Origin: HGM20899 sp964615195
GTDB taxonomy: Bacteria; Pseudomonadota; Gammaproteobacteria; Enterobacterales; Succinivibrionaceae
NCBI GenBank assembly: GCA_964615195.1
Contig: CAZTNG010000003.1
Span: forward strand, 3,781-67,780
Direction: 5' to 3'
Length of the DNA stretch: 64,000 bases
Numbering within the stretch: the first letter of the stretch is position 1; each line of letters begins with the position of its first letter. The position numbers were made by a program, and so were the translations under genes. The notes beneath the pieces were generated by a model. That model did no database searches. It saw only the letters and a list, made by a program, of their open reading frames with translations, and had not been told where the DNA came from. Positions 7,998-15,749 of the stretch are shown here, one piece after another.

Positions 7998-8678
7998 ATG
8001 TCAATTTATGATGATATAGGTTTAGGTACCGTGAATTCAAATGCGGCAGCGAATGCGGCTGCAGCTTCGCAAGCTTCTAACAGTAGCTTAAGTCAAGAAG
8101 ATTTTTTAAGTCTACTTACAACTCAGCTTTCGTATCAAGATCCAACAGCTCCTGTTGAAAATGCTGAAATGGTGTCCCAACTTGCTCAGTTAAGCATGGT
8201 TGAAAGTATGGCTACTCTAAATCAAACGGCTACAGATCTTAGTAGTTCTGTAACGTCTCAGCAGGCTTTGTTAGCTTCAAGCATGGTAGGCCAAGAGGTT
8301 CGTTTAAGTAGTAGTAGTGGTTATTTTGATGGTTCTGAAGCGTCTCAATTTGTTATTGATGCAGGTTCTGGTTATACAGATATGACTTTAACAATTACAG
8401 ATTCAAAAGGTTCAATTGTGAATACCGTTAATTTAGGTGATGCCTCAGGGGATGTTAATCTTTATTGGGACGGAACTGATTCGTCTGGTAACCAAGTATC
8501 AGCAGGCACTTACACATATTCAGTTAATGGTAAATCAAATGGCATTAATGCAGATGTTCCTGTATATGCATATGGTAAGGTTACTAGTGTGACACTAGGT
8601 AGTGGGGTTAATAATGCAACGCTTAACCTTGTTGGTGGCGGACAGATGTCAATGAATGAAGTTAAGAATTTCGGTTAA
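7998..8678 (+). CDS. flgD: Flagellar hook-capping protein FlgD
   Basis: FlgD is the scaffold that caps the growing hook and is shed when the hook is complete. The 226-residue protein has the conserved N-terminal export region with SQEDFLSLLTTQLSYQDPTAPVENAEMV at about residues 31-58. A Tudor/fibronectin-like C-terminal domain follows (LYWDGTDSSGNQVSAGTYTYSV). A strong GGAGGG site precedes the start. It ends the flgBCD unit, with a terminator directly after it. Confidence 0.95.
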   Translation: MSIYDDIGLGTVNSNAAANAAAASQASNSSLSQEDFLSLLTTQLSYQDPTAPVENAEMVSQLAQLSMVESMATLNQTATDLSSSVTSQQALLASSMVGQEVRLSSSSGYFDGSEASQFVIDAGSGYTDMTLTITDSKGSIVNTVNLGDASGDVNLYWDGTDSSGNQVSAGTYTYSVNGKSNGINADVPVYAYGKVTSVTLGSGVNNATLNLVGGGQMSMNEVKNFG

Positions 8679-8700
8679 ATAAAACTTCTTGAAATATAGA

Positions 8701-8736
8701 AAGCTCCTCATTTGTAAATTTGAGGAGCTTTTTTTT
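8701..8736 (+). terminator. Terminator after flgD
   Basis: AAGCTCCTCA (8701-8710) and its complement TGAGGAGCTT (8721-8730) form a 10-bp stem followed by a run of T. This is a good intrinsic terminator, and it separates flgBCD from flgE. Confidence 0.88.
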
Positions 8737-8936
8737 ATTTCTGTAATTATATTTTTATGGAATATTATTTCTGTTTTTTTTGTTAGTTAACTGTTGGGAA
8801 ATAATAACGTCAACTCTTTGCCGTTTTTTTGACTGTTAACATAAATATCGGCAATATTTAGAATAAATGACCTATTCTCCTTTTAAATAAATGTGATTAT
8901 TATCAATAAAATCGTTATTTTAATAAATATTATAAA

Positions 8937-8952
8937 TGGCATGGAACTTGCA
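8937..8952 (+). promoter_or_regulatory. Sigma-54 promoter of flgE
   Basis: TGGCATGGAACTTGCA has GG at 8938-8939 and GC at 8950-8951, twelve bases apart, and matches the consensus TGGCAY-N5-TTGCA throughout. Transcription would start near 8963, leaving a leader of about 58 bases before the flgE ATG. Confidence 0.85.
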
Positions 8953-9020
8953 TTATCTTGATCAAGTCAGAGAATAAATTTTCTGTTAAGTTTTTTTTAG
9001 GCAACGAGAGGAGAGTTCGT

Positions 9021-10427
9021 ATGTCATTAAGTATTTCAGTTAGCGGTATAAATGCAGCTCAAAAGCATTTGGATGTTACCGCAAATAATATTGCCAATGT
9101 AAATACCACTGGTTTTAAATCGTCAAGAGCGGAATTTGCAGATGTGTATTCTAGTTCAATTTACACTGATACACGTACGCTTGTAGGTAATGGTGTTCAG
9201 ACCGCTGCTGTAACTCAGCAGTTTAGCCAAGGCTCTATTAATACAACAAGTAATACTCTTGATTTGGCAATTAAAGGTGATGGTTTCTTTGTTCTTGCTC
9301 CAGACAATGGTTCGTTAGATCGTACTTATACGAGAGCGGGTTCTTTTCAATGTGATGACGATGGATATGTAACTAATTCACTTGGAAGTTATTTGCAAGT
9401 TTATGATGTTAATGCAGATGGTACAGTGAAATCTATAAGCTTAGATTCAACTCATGCTTTAAAGATTCCTGATACTGCAGGTTCTCCTGAAGCAACAACT
9501 AAGGTTAATGCAAGTATGACTTTAACAGCAAATGCTACGTATCAAGATCCTGCTAGTTTTGATCCTAGTGATTCTAATACATTTGCTGCTTCAACATCAG
9601 TTAAGGTATATGACTCTTTAGGTCAGTCACATACAGCTACTTATTACTTTGTGAAGGATTCAAACGCTCAGACAGCTGCAGAAACTGATACTACTGGTGC
9701 AAATACATGGAAGATGTTTATATTTATGGATGATAAACCTGTAGATATTGACGGTGGCGATACCATAAAATTTAATGATAGTTCAGACTTGAGTGCTACT
9801 TGTCCTAATGGGTTAAGCGCTGCAACAATTGTATTTGATAGTGAAGGTAATGTAAAAACTGATGCTAATAATAATATTACAGGTATGATTCCTGTTAATA
9901 TTAAGACTGTTGAATTAGGTCAAGGTACTGATGCAGATGGTAACAAACGTGCTGGTGTAATTCCTGCAGGCGCAGATCAAACACAGATTATTGAGTTTAA
10001 TTTTGATGAATTACATATGTATGGTGGAACATCATTCTCTGTAGATTCATTAAGTCAGGATGGTTCTACAGTTGGACAGCTAACAAATGTTGAAATTGAT
10101 GATAAGGGCTTGGTAAGCGCTTCTTATTCAAATGGATCAAGTGTTGTTCTTGGTATGGTTGCAATGGCTACATTCTCTAATCCACAGGGATTGACTCAAA
10201 TCGGAGATACTAGTTGGAGAGCTTCATTAGATTCTGGCGCTGCAATACCTTCTCAGGCATCTGTGGGTACAGCAGGTTCAATTCGATCATCAGCATTAGA
10301 AGCGTCTAATACAGATTTAGCTACTCAGCTAGTAGAATTAATTTCTGCTCAGAGAAATTACCAAGCGAACTCAAGAGCTCTAGAAATTAATAATACTGTT
10401 ATGGATAGCATTCTCAATATTCGTTAA
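9021..10427 (+). CDS. flgE: Flagellar hook protein FlgE
   Basis: FlgE polymerises into the flexible hook. Starting at the ATG at 9021 (GGAGAG 6 bases upstream) the protein has 468 residues. It has the hook/rod N-terminus (SISVSGINAAQKHLDVTANNIANVNTTGFKSSRAEFADVY), the family pattern LDLAIKGDGFFVL at about 75, and the central D1/D2 domains. The C-terminal helix carries ALEASNTDLATQLVELISAQRNYQANSRALEINN. An upstream in-frame start at 8958 would overlap its own promoter and adds residues that do not belong to the family. A terminator follows at 10453. Confidence 0.95.
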   Translation: MSLSISVSGINAAQKHLDVTANNIANVNTTGFKSSRAEFADVYSSSIYTDTRTLVGNGVQTAAVTQQFSQGSINTTSNTLDLAIKGDGFFVLAPDNGSLDRTYTRAGSFQCDDDGYVTNSLGSYLQVYDVNADGTVKSISLDSTHALKIPDTAGSPEATTKVNASMTLTANATYQDPASFDPSDSNTFAASTSVKVYDSLGQSHTATYYFVKDSNAQTAAETDTTGANTWKMFIFMDDKPVDIDGGDTIKFNDSSDLSATCPNGLSAATIVFDSEGNVKTDANNNITGMIPVNIKTVELGQGTDADGNKRAGVIPAGADQTQIIEFNFDELHMYGGTSFSVDSLSQDGSTVGQLTNVEIDDKGLVSASYSNGSSVVLGMVAMATFSNPQGLTQIGDTSWRASLDSGAAIPSQASVGTAGSIRSSALEASNTDLATQLVELISAQRNYQANSRALEINNTVMDSILNIR

Positions 10428-10452
10428 TAATTAAATTTTTACAATCTTTATT

Positions 10453-10493
10453 AAAGCTTCCTTGTTTATATCTCTCCACAAGGAAGCTTTTTT
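10453..10493 (+). terminator. Terminator after flgE
   Basis: AAAGCTTCCTTG (10453-10464) pairs perfectly with CAAGGAAGCTTT (10479-10490), followed by TTTG. The position right after flgE and before the next sigma-54 promoter shows that flgE is a single-gene unit. Confidence 0.85.
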
Positions 10494-10601
10494 GTCGAAA
10501 ATTTGTCTTTTAAATTGATAATAGATAATATTTACGCCGTTTTTATGGCAGTTTCTTGCCAACCTTATTCACAAACCTTTAATTTATAAGCTTTTTTATG
10601 T

Positions 10602-10617
10602 TGGCATGGCAATTGCT
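10602..10617 (+). promoter_or_regulatory. Sigma-54 promoter of flgF-flgG-flgH
   Basis: TGGCATGGCAATTGCT has GG at 10603-10604 and GC at 10615-10616, with the same boxes as the flgE promoter. It starts transcription near 10628, 26 bases before the flgF ATG. A longer reading of flgF from 10606 would begin inside this element and is therefore wrong. Confidence 0.85.
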
Positions 10618-10653
10618 TTATACAATACATCTACACATCAAAGGGTGACTATT

Positions 10654-11400
10654 ATGGATAAGATGCTATATGTTGCAATGACTGGAGCTAAAGAAAACTT
10701 TAATGCTATTGCAATTCGCGGTAATAATCTTGCGAATGCATCAACAACCGGCTTTAAAGCAGATCTAGAACAAGCACGTTCAATGAATGCTTATGGAGAA
10801 GGGTTCCAAACTCGTGTTTTTGCGATGACTGAAAGACCTGGCTATAATCTTGATTCTGGTTCAATAATGACAACAGATAGAGATTTAGATGTTGCAATTA
10901 AAGGTGATGGTTATATTGCGGTTCAAGATGCTGATGGTAATGAGGCTTATACACGTAATGGTAGTTTCGAAATTGATGTTAATGGTATTTTAAGAACTTC
11001 AAATGGCTTAGCAGTTCTTGATGAAGTAGGTCAAGAGATTATTCTTCCGATACCTTTAGAAAAAGTTAATATTAACAAAGATGGCGTGGTTTCTGGACGC
11101 CCAGAAGGTGCTGATGCAAATATTGTTGAAGAATTTGCTCAGATTAAATTAGTTAAACTAGCTTCATCAGTTACCGTAAAAGGTACTGATGGCTTATTTA
11201 GGGCAGCTAATGGAAATATTGCTGAACCTGATTTAGATGTTGAATTAATGAGTGGAAGTCTAGAAAGTAGCAATGTCAATGTGGTTGAAGAAATGACTGG
11301 ATTAATTCGTTTACAGCGTCAATTTGATATGCAGCTGAAAATGATGGAAACAGCTAAAGATATAGATGAAAGCCAAACTAGTTTGTTGCGTTTATCTTAG
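10654..11400 (+). CDS. flgF: Flagellar proximal rod protein FlgF
   Basis: FlgF is a rod subunit. From the ATG at 10654 (AAGGGTG upstream) it has 248 residues and the family start MDKMLYVAMTGAKENF. The motifs NNLANASTTGFKADLEQARSM and LDVAIKGDGYIAVQDADG follow. The C-terminal helix reads SNVNVVEEMTGLIRLQRQFDMQLKMM, ending SQTSLLRLS. flgG follows after 26 bases. The -24/-12 element fixes the start of the transcript. Confidence 0.95.
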   Translation: MDKMLYVAMTGAKENFNAIAIRGNNLANASTTGFKADLEQARSMNAYGEGFQTRVFAMTERPGYNLDSGSIMTTDRDLDVAIKGDGYIAVQDADGNEAYTRNGSFEIDVNGILRTSNGLAVLDEVGQEIILPIPLEKVNINKDGVVSGRPEGADANIVEEFAQIKLVKLASSVTVKGTDGLFRAANGNIAEPDLDVELMSGSLESSNVNVVEEMTGLIRLQRQFDMQLKMMETAKDIDESQTSLLRLS

Positions 11401-11426
11401 GTTTGATTGAGTAAGAGGTAATTATT

Positions 11427-12215
11427 ATGTTCCCAGCATTATGGATAAGTAAGAGTGGTCTTGATGCCCAACAGACCAATATTTCGGTTACATCAAATAA
11501 CCTTGCTAACGCATCAACCGTTGGCTATAAGAAGAGTAGAGCAATATTTGAAGATTTGCTTTACCAAAATGTAAATCAACCTGGAGGAAGATCTTCTGCT
11601 GATACTACTTTGCCATCAGGATTAATGCTTGGTGCGGGCGCGAAAGTAGTTGCAACTCAAAAGCAATTTGGTCAAGGTGATGTTGAAACTACAAGTAATT
11701 CATTAGATCTTATGATTAGCGGTAGAGGATTTTTTGAAGTGCAAATGCCTGATGGTACCACTAATTACACACGTAACGGTCAATTCACATTAAATGAAGA
11801 AGGTACTATTGTTACTATAGGTAGTGGTTATCCTGTGTTACCAGAAATTCAGGTACCAGAAAATGCTAAAAGTATAACTGTTGGCAGTGATGGTCAGGTA
11901 AGTATTTCAACTAGTGATGATGCTGAAGCTCAAGTAGTTGGTCAGATAACAGTAACTAATTTCATAAATGAAGCAGGCTTAGAGCCTGTAGGTGAGAATC
12001 TTTTTGCAGAAACTCAAGCATCAGGTGCTCCTATTCAAGGAATTGCAGGTACTGATGGAGCTGGAGCAATTAAACAAGGTTGTTTAGAAGTATCAAACGT
12101 AAATGTTACTGAAGAACTCGTTAATTTAATTTCAGCGCAACGTGTATATGAAATGAATTCTAAGGTATTGTCAACTGTAGATGAAATGATGGGAGCTCTA
12201 ACACAACGTTTATAA
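11427..12215 (+). CDS. flgG: Flagellar distal rod protein FlgG
   Basis: FlgG makes the distal rod. The 262-residue protein starts MFPALWISKSGLDAQQTNIS. It shows NNLANASTVGYKKSRAIFEDLLYQN, the FlgG-specific long N-terminal stretch with QPGGRSSADTTLPSGLMLGAG, and LDLMISGRGFFEVQMPDG. The C-terminal helix is NVNVTEELVNLISAQRVYEMNSKVL. An AAGAGG site precedes the ATG. It lies between flgF and flgH in one operon. Confidence 0.95.
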   Translation: MFPALWISKSGLDAQQTNISVTSNNLANASTVGYKKSRAIFEDLLYQNVNQPGGRSSADTTLPSGLMLGAGAKVVATQKQFGQGDVETTSNSLDLMISGRGFFEVQMPDGTTNYTRNGQFTLNEEGTIVTIGSGYPVLPEIQVPENAKSITVGSDGQVSISTSDDAEAQVVGQITVTNFINEAGLEPVGENLFAETQASGAPIQGIAGTDGAGAIKQGCLEVSNVNVTEELVNLISAQRVYEMNSKVLSTVDEMMGALTQRL

Positions 12216-12260
12216 TAAAATTAGTATAAGCTGAGTGGTAAAGTAGAGAGGATTATTCAT

Positions 12261-12938
12261 ATGCTAAAGAAAGTAATAGTATTATGTGGAATATTATTGT
12301 TAAACACGGGGTGCGCTAGTATGCTTGGCCCTGTGCCTAACGATCCTGAATACGCTCCTGCTTTACCAGAAGAAAATGTAGCTGATATTGTTCCTGATGG
12401 TTCGATTTTTGGGAATGCTAGGGTTAATAGTTTATACACAGACATAAAGGCTCATCGTGTAGGTGACATTATTAGCGTAGAGCTTAATGAATCTACTACA
12501 GCAAATAAGAATACGAGCAATAAAAATTCCAAGTCTAATAGTAATTCCGTTAATGCTCTTAATTTAGGTGGTAAGCCTGTAACAATTAACGGTTACAACA
12601 CATCGGCAAGTATGGGTACTGAAAGTGAATTTGATGGATCGGCTAAAGCTTCTCAAAGTAATAGCTTAAAAGGTAATATTTCAGTAAGTGTTGTTAAGGT
12701 ATTGGCTAATGGCGGATTAGTTGTACGTGGAGAAAAATGGTTAATGCTCACAAATGGTAATGAGTATATTAGAATTACAGGTATTGTTCGTTCAGAGGAC
12801 GTAAATGCTGATAACACAGTATCTTCACAAAAAATTGCTAATGCACGAATTGAATATGGTGGAACTGGTGATTTTGCTAATAGCACTGAAAAAGGGTGGT
12901 TATCCCGCTTCTTTAATAGTAAATGGATGCCATTTTAG
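12261..12938 (+). CDS. flgH: Flagellar L-ring lipoprotein FlgH
   Basis: FlgH forms the outer-membrane L ring, the bushing for the rod. The 225-residue product has a signal peptide with lipobox LNTGC (Cys at about residue 18). The conserved stretch is NSLYTDIKAHRVGDIISVELNESTTANK, and the end reads ANARIEYGGTGDFANSTEKGWLSRFFNSKW. A GAGAGGA site lies upstream. A terminator after it closes the flgFGH unit, and flgI has its own promoter. Confidence 0.95.
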   Translation: MLKKVIVLCGILLLNTGCASMLGPVPNDPEYAPALPEENVADIVPDGSIFGNARVNSLYTDIKAHRVGDIISVELNESTTANKNTSNKNSKSNSNSVNALNLGGKPVTINGYNTSASMGTESEFDGSAKASQSNSLKGNISVSVVKVLANGGLVVRGEKWLMLTNGNEYIRITGIVRSEDVNADNTVSSQKIANARIEYGGTGDFANSTEKGWLSRFFNSKWMPF

Positions 12939-12967
12939 TTAAAAATAAATTTGATTATTTCTAGCTG

Positions 12968-13006
12968 CTCCAACTAATGATTTCTTATATTTAGTTGGAG
13001 TAATTT
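12968..13006 (+). terminator. Terminator after flgH
   Basis: CTCCAACTAA (12968-12977) and its perfect complement (12991-13000) enclose a 13-base loop and are followed by TAATTT. The T-run is short, so termination may be partial. Confidence 0.7.
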
Positions 13007-13023
13007 ATTATTTATATGCAATA

Positions 13024-13039
13024 TGGCATGACAATTGAA
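13024..13039 (+). promoter_or_regulatory. Candidate sigma-54 promoter of flgI
   Basis: TGGCATGACAATTGAA keeps the -24 box exactly and has TTGA in place of TTGC at -12, with GG at 13025-13026 and G at 13037. It is 52 bases before the flgI ATG and right after the flgH terminator. Confidence 0.6.
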
Positions 13040-13090
13040 TATTATTTAATAACAATTTTTTTTGACACAATTTTGACGGAGGAGAACGTT

Positions 13091-14203
13091 ATGTTAAATT
13101 ATTTAAGATCACTGTTCTCTATAGCATTGTTATTCATTTCAATAACTGCTGTAACTGATGCAGAGGCATCAAGAATTAAAGATATAGCTAGTGTACAAGG
13201 TGTGCGTACTAATCAATTGATTGGTTATGGCCTAGTTGTTGGTTTACCTGGTACAGGTGAAAAAAATAATGCATTCACAGAACAAAGCTTTCGTACAATG
13301 TTAAATAACTTCGGTATAAAAGTTCCTGATAATGTTAAACCTAAGATTAAGGATGTCGCACCTGTAATTGTACATGCTGATTTACCTCCTTTTATAAAAC
13401 CTGGTCAAACTATTGATGTTACAGTTTCTGCAATAGGTGAGGCTAAAAGTTTAAGAGGTGGTACGTTACTACAAACATTTCTTAGAGGTGTTGATGGTGA
13501 AATTTACGCTTTAGCACAGGGTTCCTTAGTAGTATCTGGTTTAGGTGTGGAAGGTGCTGATGGTTCTAAAGTAGTTGTAAATACTCCAACAGTAGGACGT
13601 ATAGCAAATGGCGCTATTGTAGAAAGAGAAGTTGCATCTTCATTTAATATCGGTGATACGATAACCTTTAATTTAAAGAGAGCCGATTTTACTACAGCTC
13701 AAAGAGTAGCAACTGTTATTAATAGTAGATTTGGTGATAATGTTGCTGAAGCTATTGACGGTGGTTCAGTAAAAGTTTTTGCTCCACGCGAACCTAATCA
13801 AAGAGTTGCATATCTTTCTGATTTGGAGAATCTTGAAGTAGAGCCCGGTGATGAGGCAGCTAAAATCATAGTTAATTCTAGAACTGGTACAATTGTTATT
13901 GGAAAACTTGTTAGATTGCGTCCTGTTGCAATTACACATGGTGGTTTAACGGTAAGTATAAAAGAAAATCCTCAAGTTTCTCAACCAGCGCCATTTAGTG
14001 ATGGTAATACTGAGGTTGTGCAAAACAGTACGATTAGTATAAATCAGACAAAAGGTAAAATGTTCAAACTTGATACTGGTTCAACTTTAGATGATTTAGT
14101 AAGGGCCATAAATGAGGTGGGTATGGCACCTGGTGACCTTATGAGTGTGCTTGAAGCATTGCAACAAGCAGGAGCTATCGAAGGTGAATTAGTTATTATT
14201 TAA
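13091..14203 (+). CDS. flgI: Flagellar P-ring protein FlgI
   Basis: FlgI forms the periplasmic P ring in the peptidoglycan layer. The ATG at 13091 has GGAGGAG 5 bases upstream and gives 370 residues with a cleavable signal peptide (to about DAEAS). Family motifs follow: RIKDIASVQGVRTNQLIGYGLVVGLPGTGE, TLLQTFLRGVDGEIYALAQGSLVV, and the C-terminal LDDLVRAINEVGMAPGDLMSVLEALQQAGAIEGELVII. An upstream in-frame start at 13016 would contain the promoter and is not used. It is the last gene of the flagellar block. flgJ, normally next, is absent and a terminator follows. Confidence 0.95.
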   Translation: MLNYLRSLFSIALLFISITAVTDAEASRIKDIASVQGVRTNQLIGYGLVVGLPGTGEKNNAFTEQSFRTMLNNFGIKVPDNVKPKIKDVAPVIVHADLPPFIKPGQTIDVTVSAIGEAKSLRGGTLLQTFLRGVDGEIYALAQGSLVVSGLGVEGADGSKVVVNTPTVGRIANGAIVEREVASSFNIGDTITFNLKRADFTTAQRVATVINSRFGDNVAEAIDGGSVKVFAPREPNQRVAYLSDLENLEVEPGDEAAKIIVNSRTGTIVIGKLVRLRPVAITHGGLTVSIKENPQVSQPAPFSDGNTEVVQNSTISINQTKGKMFKLDTGSTLDDLVRAINEVGMAPGDLMSVLEALQQAGAIEGELVII

Positions 14204-14242
14204 ATTTAGCTTAAATGTGTGATTGATTCTAGTTTTGTGTTA

Positions 14243-14280
14243 CCCCAAATAAGTTTAACAATTTATTTGGGGTTTCGTTT
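14243..14280 (+). terminator. Terminator after flgI
   Basis: CCCCAAATAA (14243-14252) and TTATTTGGGG (14263-14272) form a perfect 10-bp stem followed by TTTCGTTTT. It ends the flagellar transcription block. Confidence 0.85.
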
Positions 14281-14295
14281 TATAAAGTTTTAATG

Positions 14296-14880
14296 TTAAT
14301 TATTGAATAGTGTTTGTGTATCTTTGTTGGGATTAGCTTTGTCTAGTATGCTCTGAACATAATTAATTTCATCATAATTGCGTCCAATTTTACGAAGATG
14401 AAAATAAGTTAATACACCAAAATCTTGAAGAATTTTTAATTTATTTAAATCATTATATTTAATGTTAGTAGTTAGTGATTCAATAAAGTTTGAGTTTGTT
14501 GTTTTGATATATGTAGCATAAGAATCGTCACCATCTTTACATAACAAAGACTTACCTAATATAGTTTCACCTGTATTACTACAACCTGCATTATTAACTA
14601 GATTTTGAACAATTGTATCAGGAGTAACGGGGCTATCCGAAGTATCATTTGGTAAAAATAATGCTACGGCTACTTGTTGATCTTCGCATAGAAATAGTAA
14701 GTGAGATCCATCAGTTACAAAACTTTTTAGTGTACATTCGTTTGGAAGTGTAATTTTTTGTTTTGTTGTTACTTCTGATTTTATTGGTGTATCGCTCAAT
14801 ACATTTGTTTTATTCTCATTTGCATAAATTGATGATGAAACAAATAATGAAATCACACAAGCTATAATTTTAATTTTCAT
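14296..14880 (-). CDS. Secreted protein of unknown function
   Basis: I do not recognise this 194-residue product. It starts with a clear signal peptide (IIACVISLFVSSSIYA, cleavage before NENK). A polar linker follows, then a compact region at about residues 45-165 with five cysteines (NECTL, FLCED, GCSNT, LLCKDG and neighbours). This suggests a periplasmic, disulfide-bonded fold. The C-terminal 25 residues are charged and Asn-rich. It is convergent with flgI and downstream of bioC on the same strand, 90 bases away. Its function cannot be inferred from the context. Confidence 0.7.
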   Translation of the reverse strand: MKIKIIACVISLFVSSSIYANENKTNVLSDTPIKSEVTTKQKITLPNECTLKSFVTDGSHLLFLCEDQQVAVALFLPNDTSDSPVTPDTIVQNLVNNAGCSNTGETILGKSLLCKDGDDSYATYIKTTNSNFIESLTTNIKYNDLNKLKILQDFGVLTYFHLRKIGRNYDEINYVQSILDKANPNKDTQTLFNN

Positions 14881-14969
14881 CCAAACTTTCCATAAAGTAC
14901 ATTAATAATTAAGTTTATTATACATTTTTTATCAATATATACATGCATGTGAAGAAAACAAATTTCTTA

Positions 14970-15749
14970 TTAATTAGCATTGATATATCCCATAATATAA
15001 GCAATTTTATAAGTATGAATAAGTGTTTCGTTTTGAATTAACTGATTCTCTAAGGAATGCATAAGTTTTTGGTATTGGGATTTGGTTATTAATTGCTCTT
15101 GGTTTTGCGTACAATTAGCTCCAATAGATCTGATGGATGCTAAGTAACTAGGAATATTACTAAATTTATCTATATAGGTATATTCTTCTATATTTATATT
15201 GTTTTGTTGTAACTTTATTAGGACTTTCTTTATTCCATCTAAATTAGTAAATGAATTTATTCTAGTTCCTAATCCAATGTTATGAAAGGTTGCATTTAAT
15301 TCAGCAAGTGTTCCTTCTAAAGGAATACTTAAAGCAATAAAACAATGAGATTTTCCTATTCTAAGAATTTCATTAATTGCCTTATCAAAGCAACACCATT
15401 GTAGCGCTAATGAGGAAAATATAAGATCAAACTCCTTATTTTTAAAAGGTGTATGTTCAGCATTTCCTTCTATTGTTTTTGTATTTGAAATATTTAAAGA
15501 GTTGGCAATATTGACCATCTCTTTGGCTAAATCAATACCAACTAAGCTATTTGTATGTTGTAATAGATCTGTAAAATTAACTCCAGGCCCACAACCTATA
15601 TCCAACCCAGAAGTAAAATTATAAGGTATTCTCTTAATAAGATTGTTAGCAATTATCCTTTGAATTTTAGCTAAGGAACTATAATTGCTAGCAGCCTTAT
15701 TAAATTTAGTTGATACTTGATTACTATCCAATTTTATTGCATGCCTCAT
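14970..15749 (-). CDS. bioC: Malonyl-[acyl-carrier protein] O-methyltransferase BioC
   Basis: BioC methylates malonyl-ACP to start pimelate synthesis for biotin. The 259-residue protein has the family's N-terminal KFNKAASNYSSLAKIQ. The SAM-binding motif LDIGCGPGVNF lies at about residues 48-58, VGIDLAKEMVNIA follows, and DLIFSSLALQWC matches the typical BioC sequence. Its start overlaps the end of bioF by 26 bases. It is the third gene of bioB-bioF-bioC. The bioD gene that follows in E. coli is not here. Confidence 0.92.
   Translation of the reverse strand: MRHAIKLDSNQVSTKFNKAASNYSSLAKIQRIIANNLIKRIPYNFTSGLDIGCGPGVNFTDLLQHTNSLVGIDLAKEMVNIANSLNISNTKTIEGNAEHTPFKNKEFDLIFSSLALQWCCFDKAINEILRIGKSHCFIALSIPLEGTLAELNATFHNIGLGTRINSFTNLDGIKKVLIKLQQNNINIEEYTYIDKFSNIPSYLASIRSIGANCTQNQEQLITKSQYQKLMHSLENQLIQNETLIHTYKIAYIMGYINAN

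Larger units (their letters stand above)
8679..9020. other. Intergenic region flgD-flgE
   Basis: This 342-base stretch holds the flgD terminator (8701-8736) and the sigma-54 promoter of flgE (8937-8952). The AT-rich 200 bases between them would be the natural place for binding sites of a FlrC-type activator, but I could not pick out a defined repeat. An open frame entering flgE from 8958 is not used (see rejected items). Confidence 0.6.

Noticed and set aside
8958..9020. Upstream in-frame start for flgE
   Set aside because: It lies right behind the sigma-54 promoter at 8937-8952, close to or before the expected transcript start. It has no ribosome binding site and adds 21 residues foreign to the hook family. 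The ATG at 9021 has GGAGAG upstream.
10606..10653. Upstream in-frame start for flgF
   Set aside because: The start codon falls inside the sigma-54 promoter itself. The family start M-D-K-M-L-Y-V-A-M begins at 10654.
13016..13090. Upstream in-frame start for flgI
   Set aside because: It would contain the -24/-12 element. The ATG at 13091 has a strong GGAGGAG site and begins a proper signal peptide.
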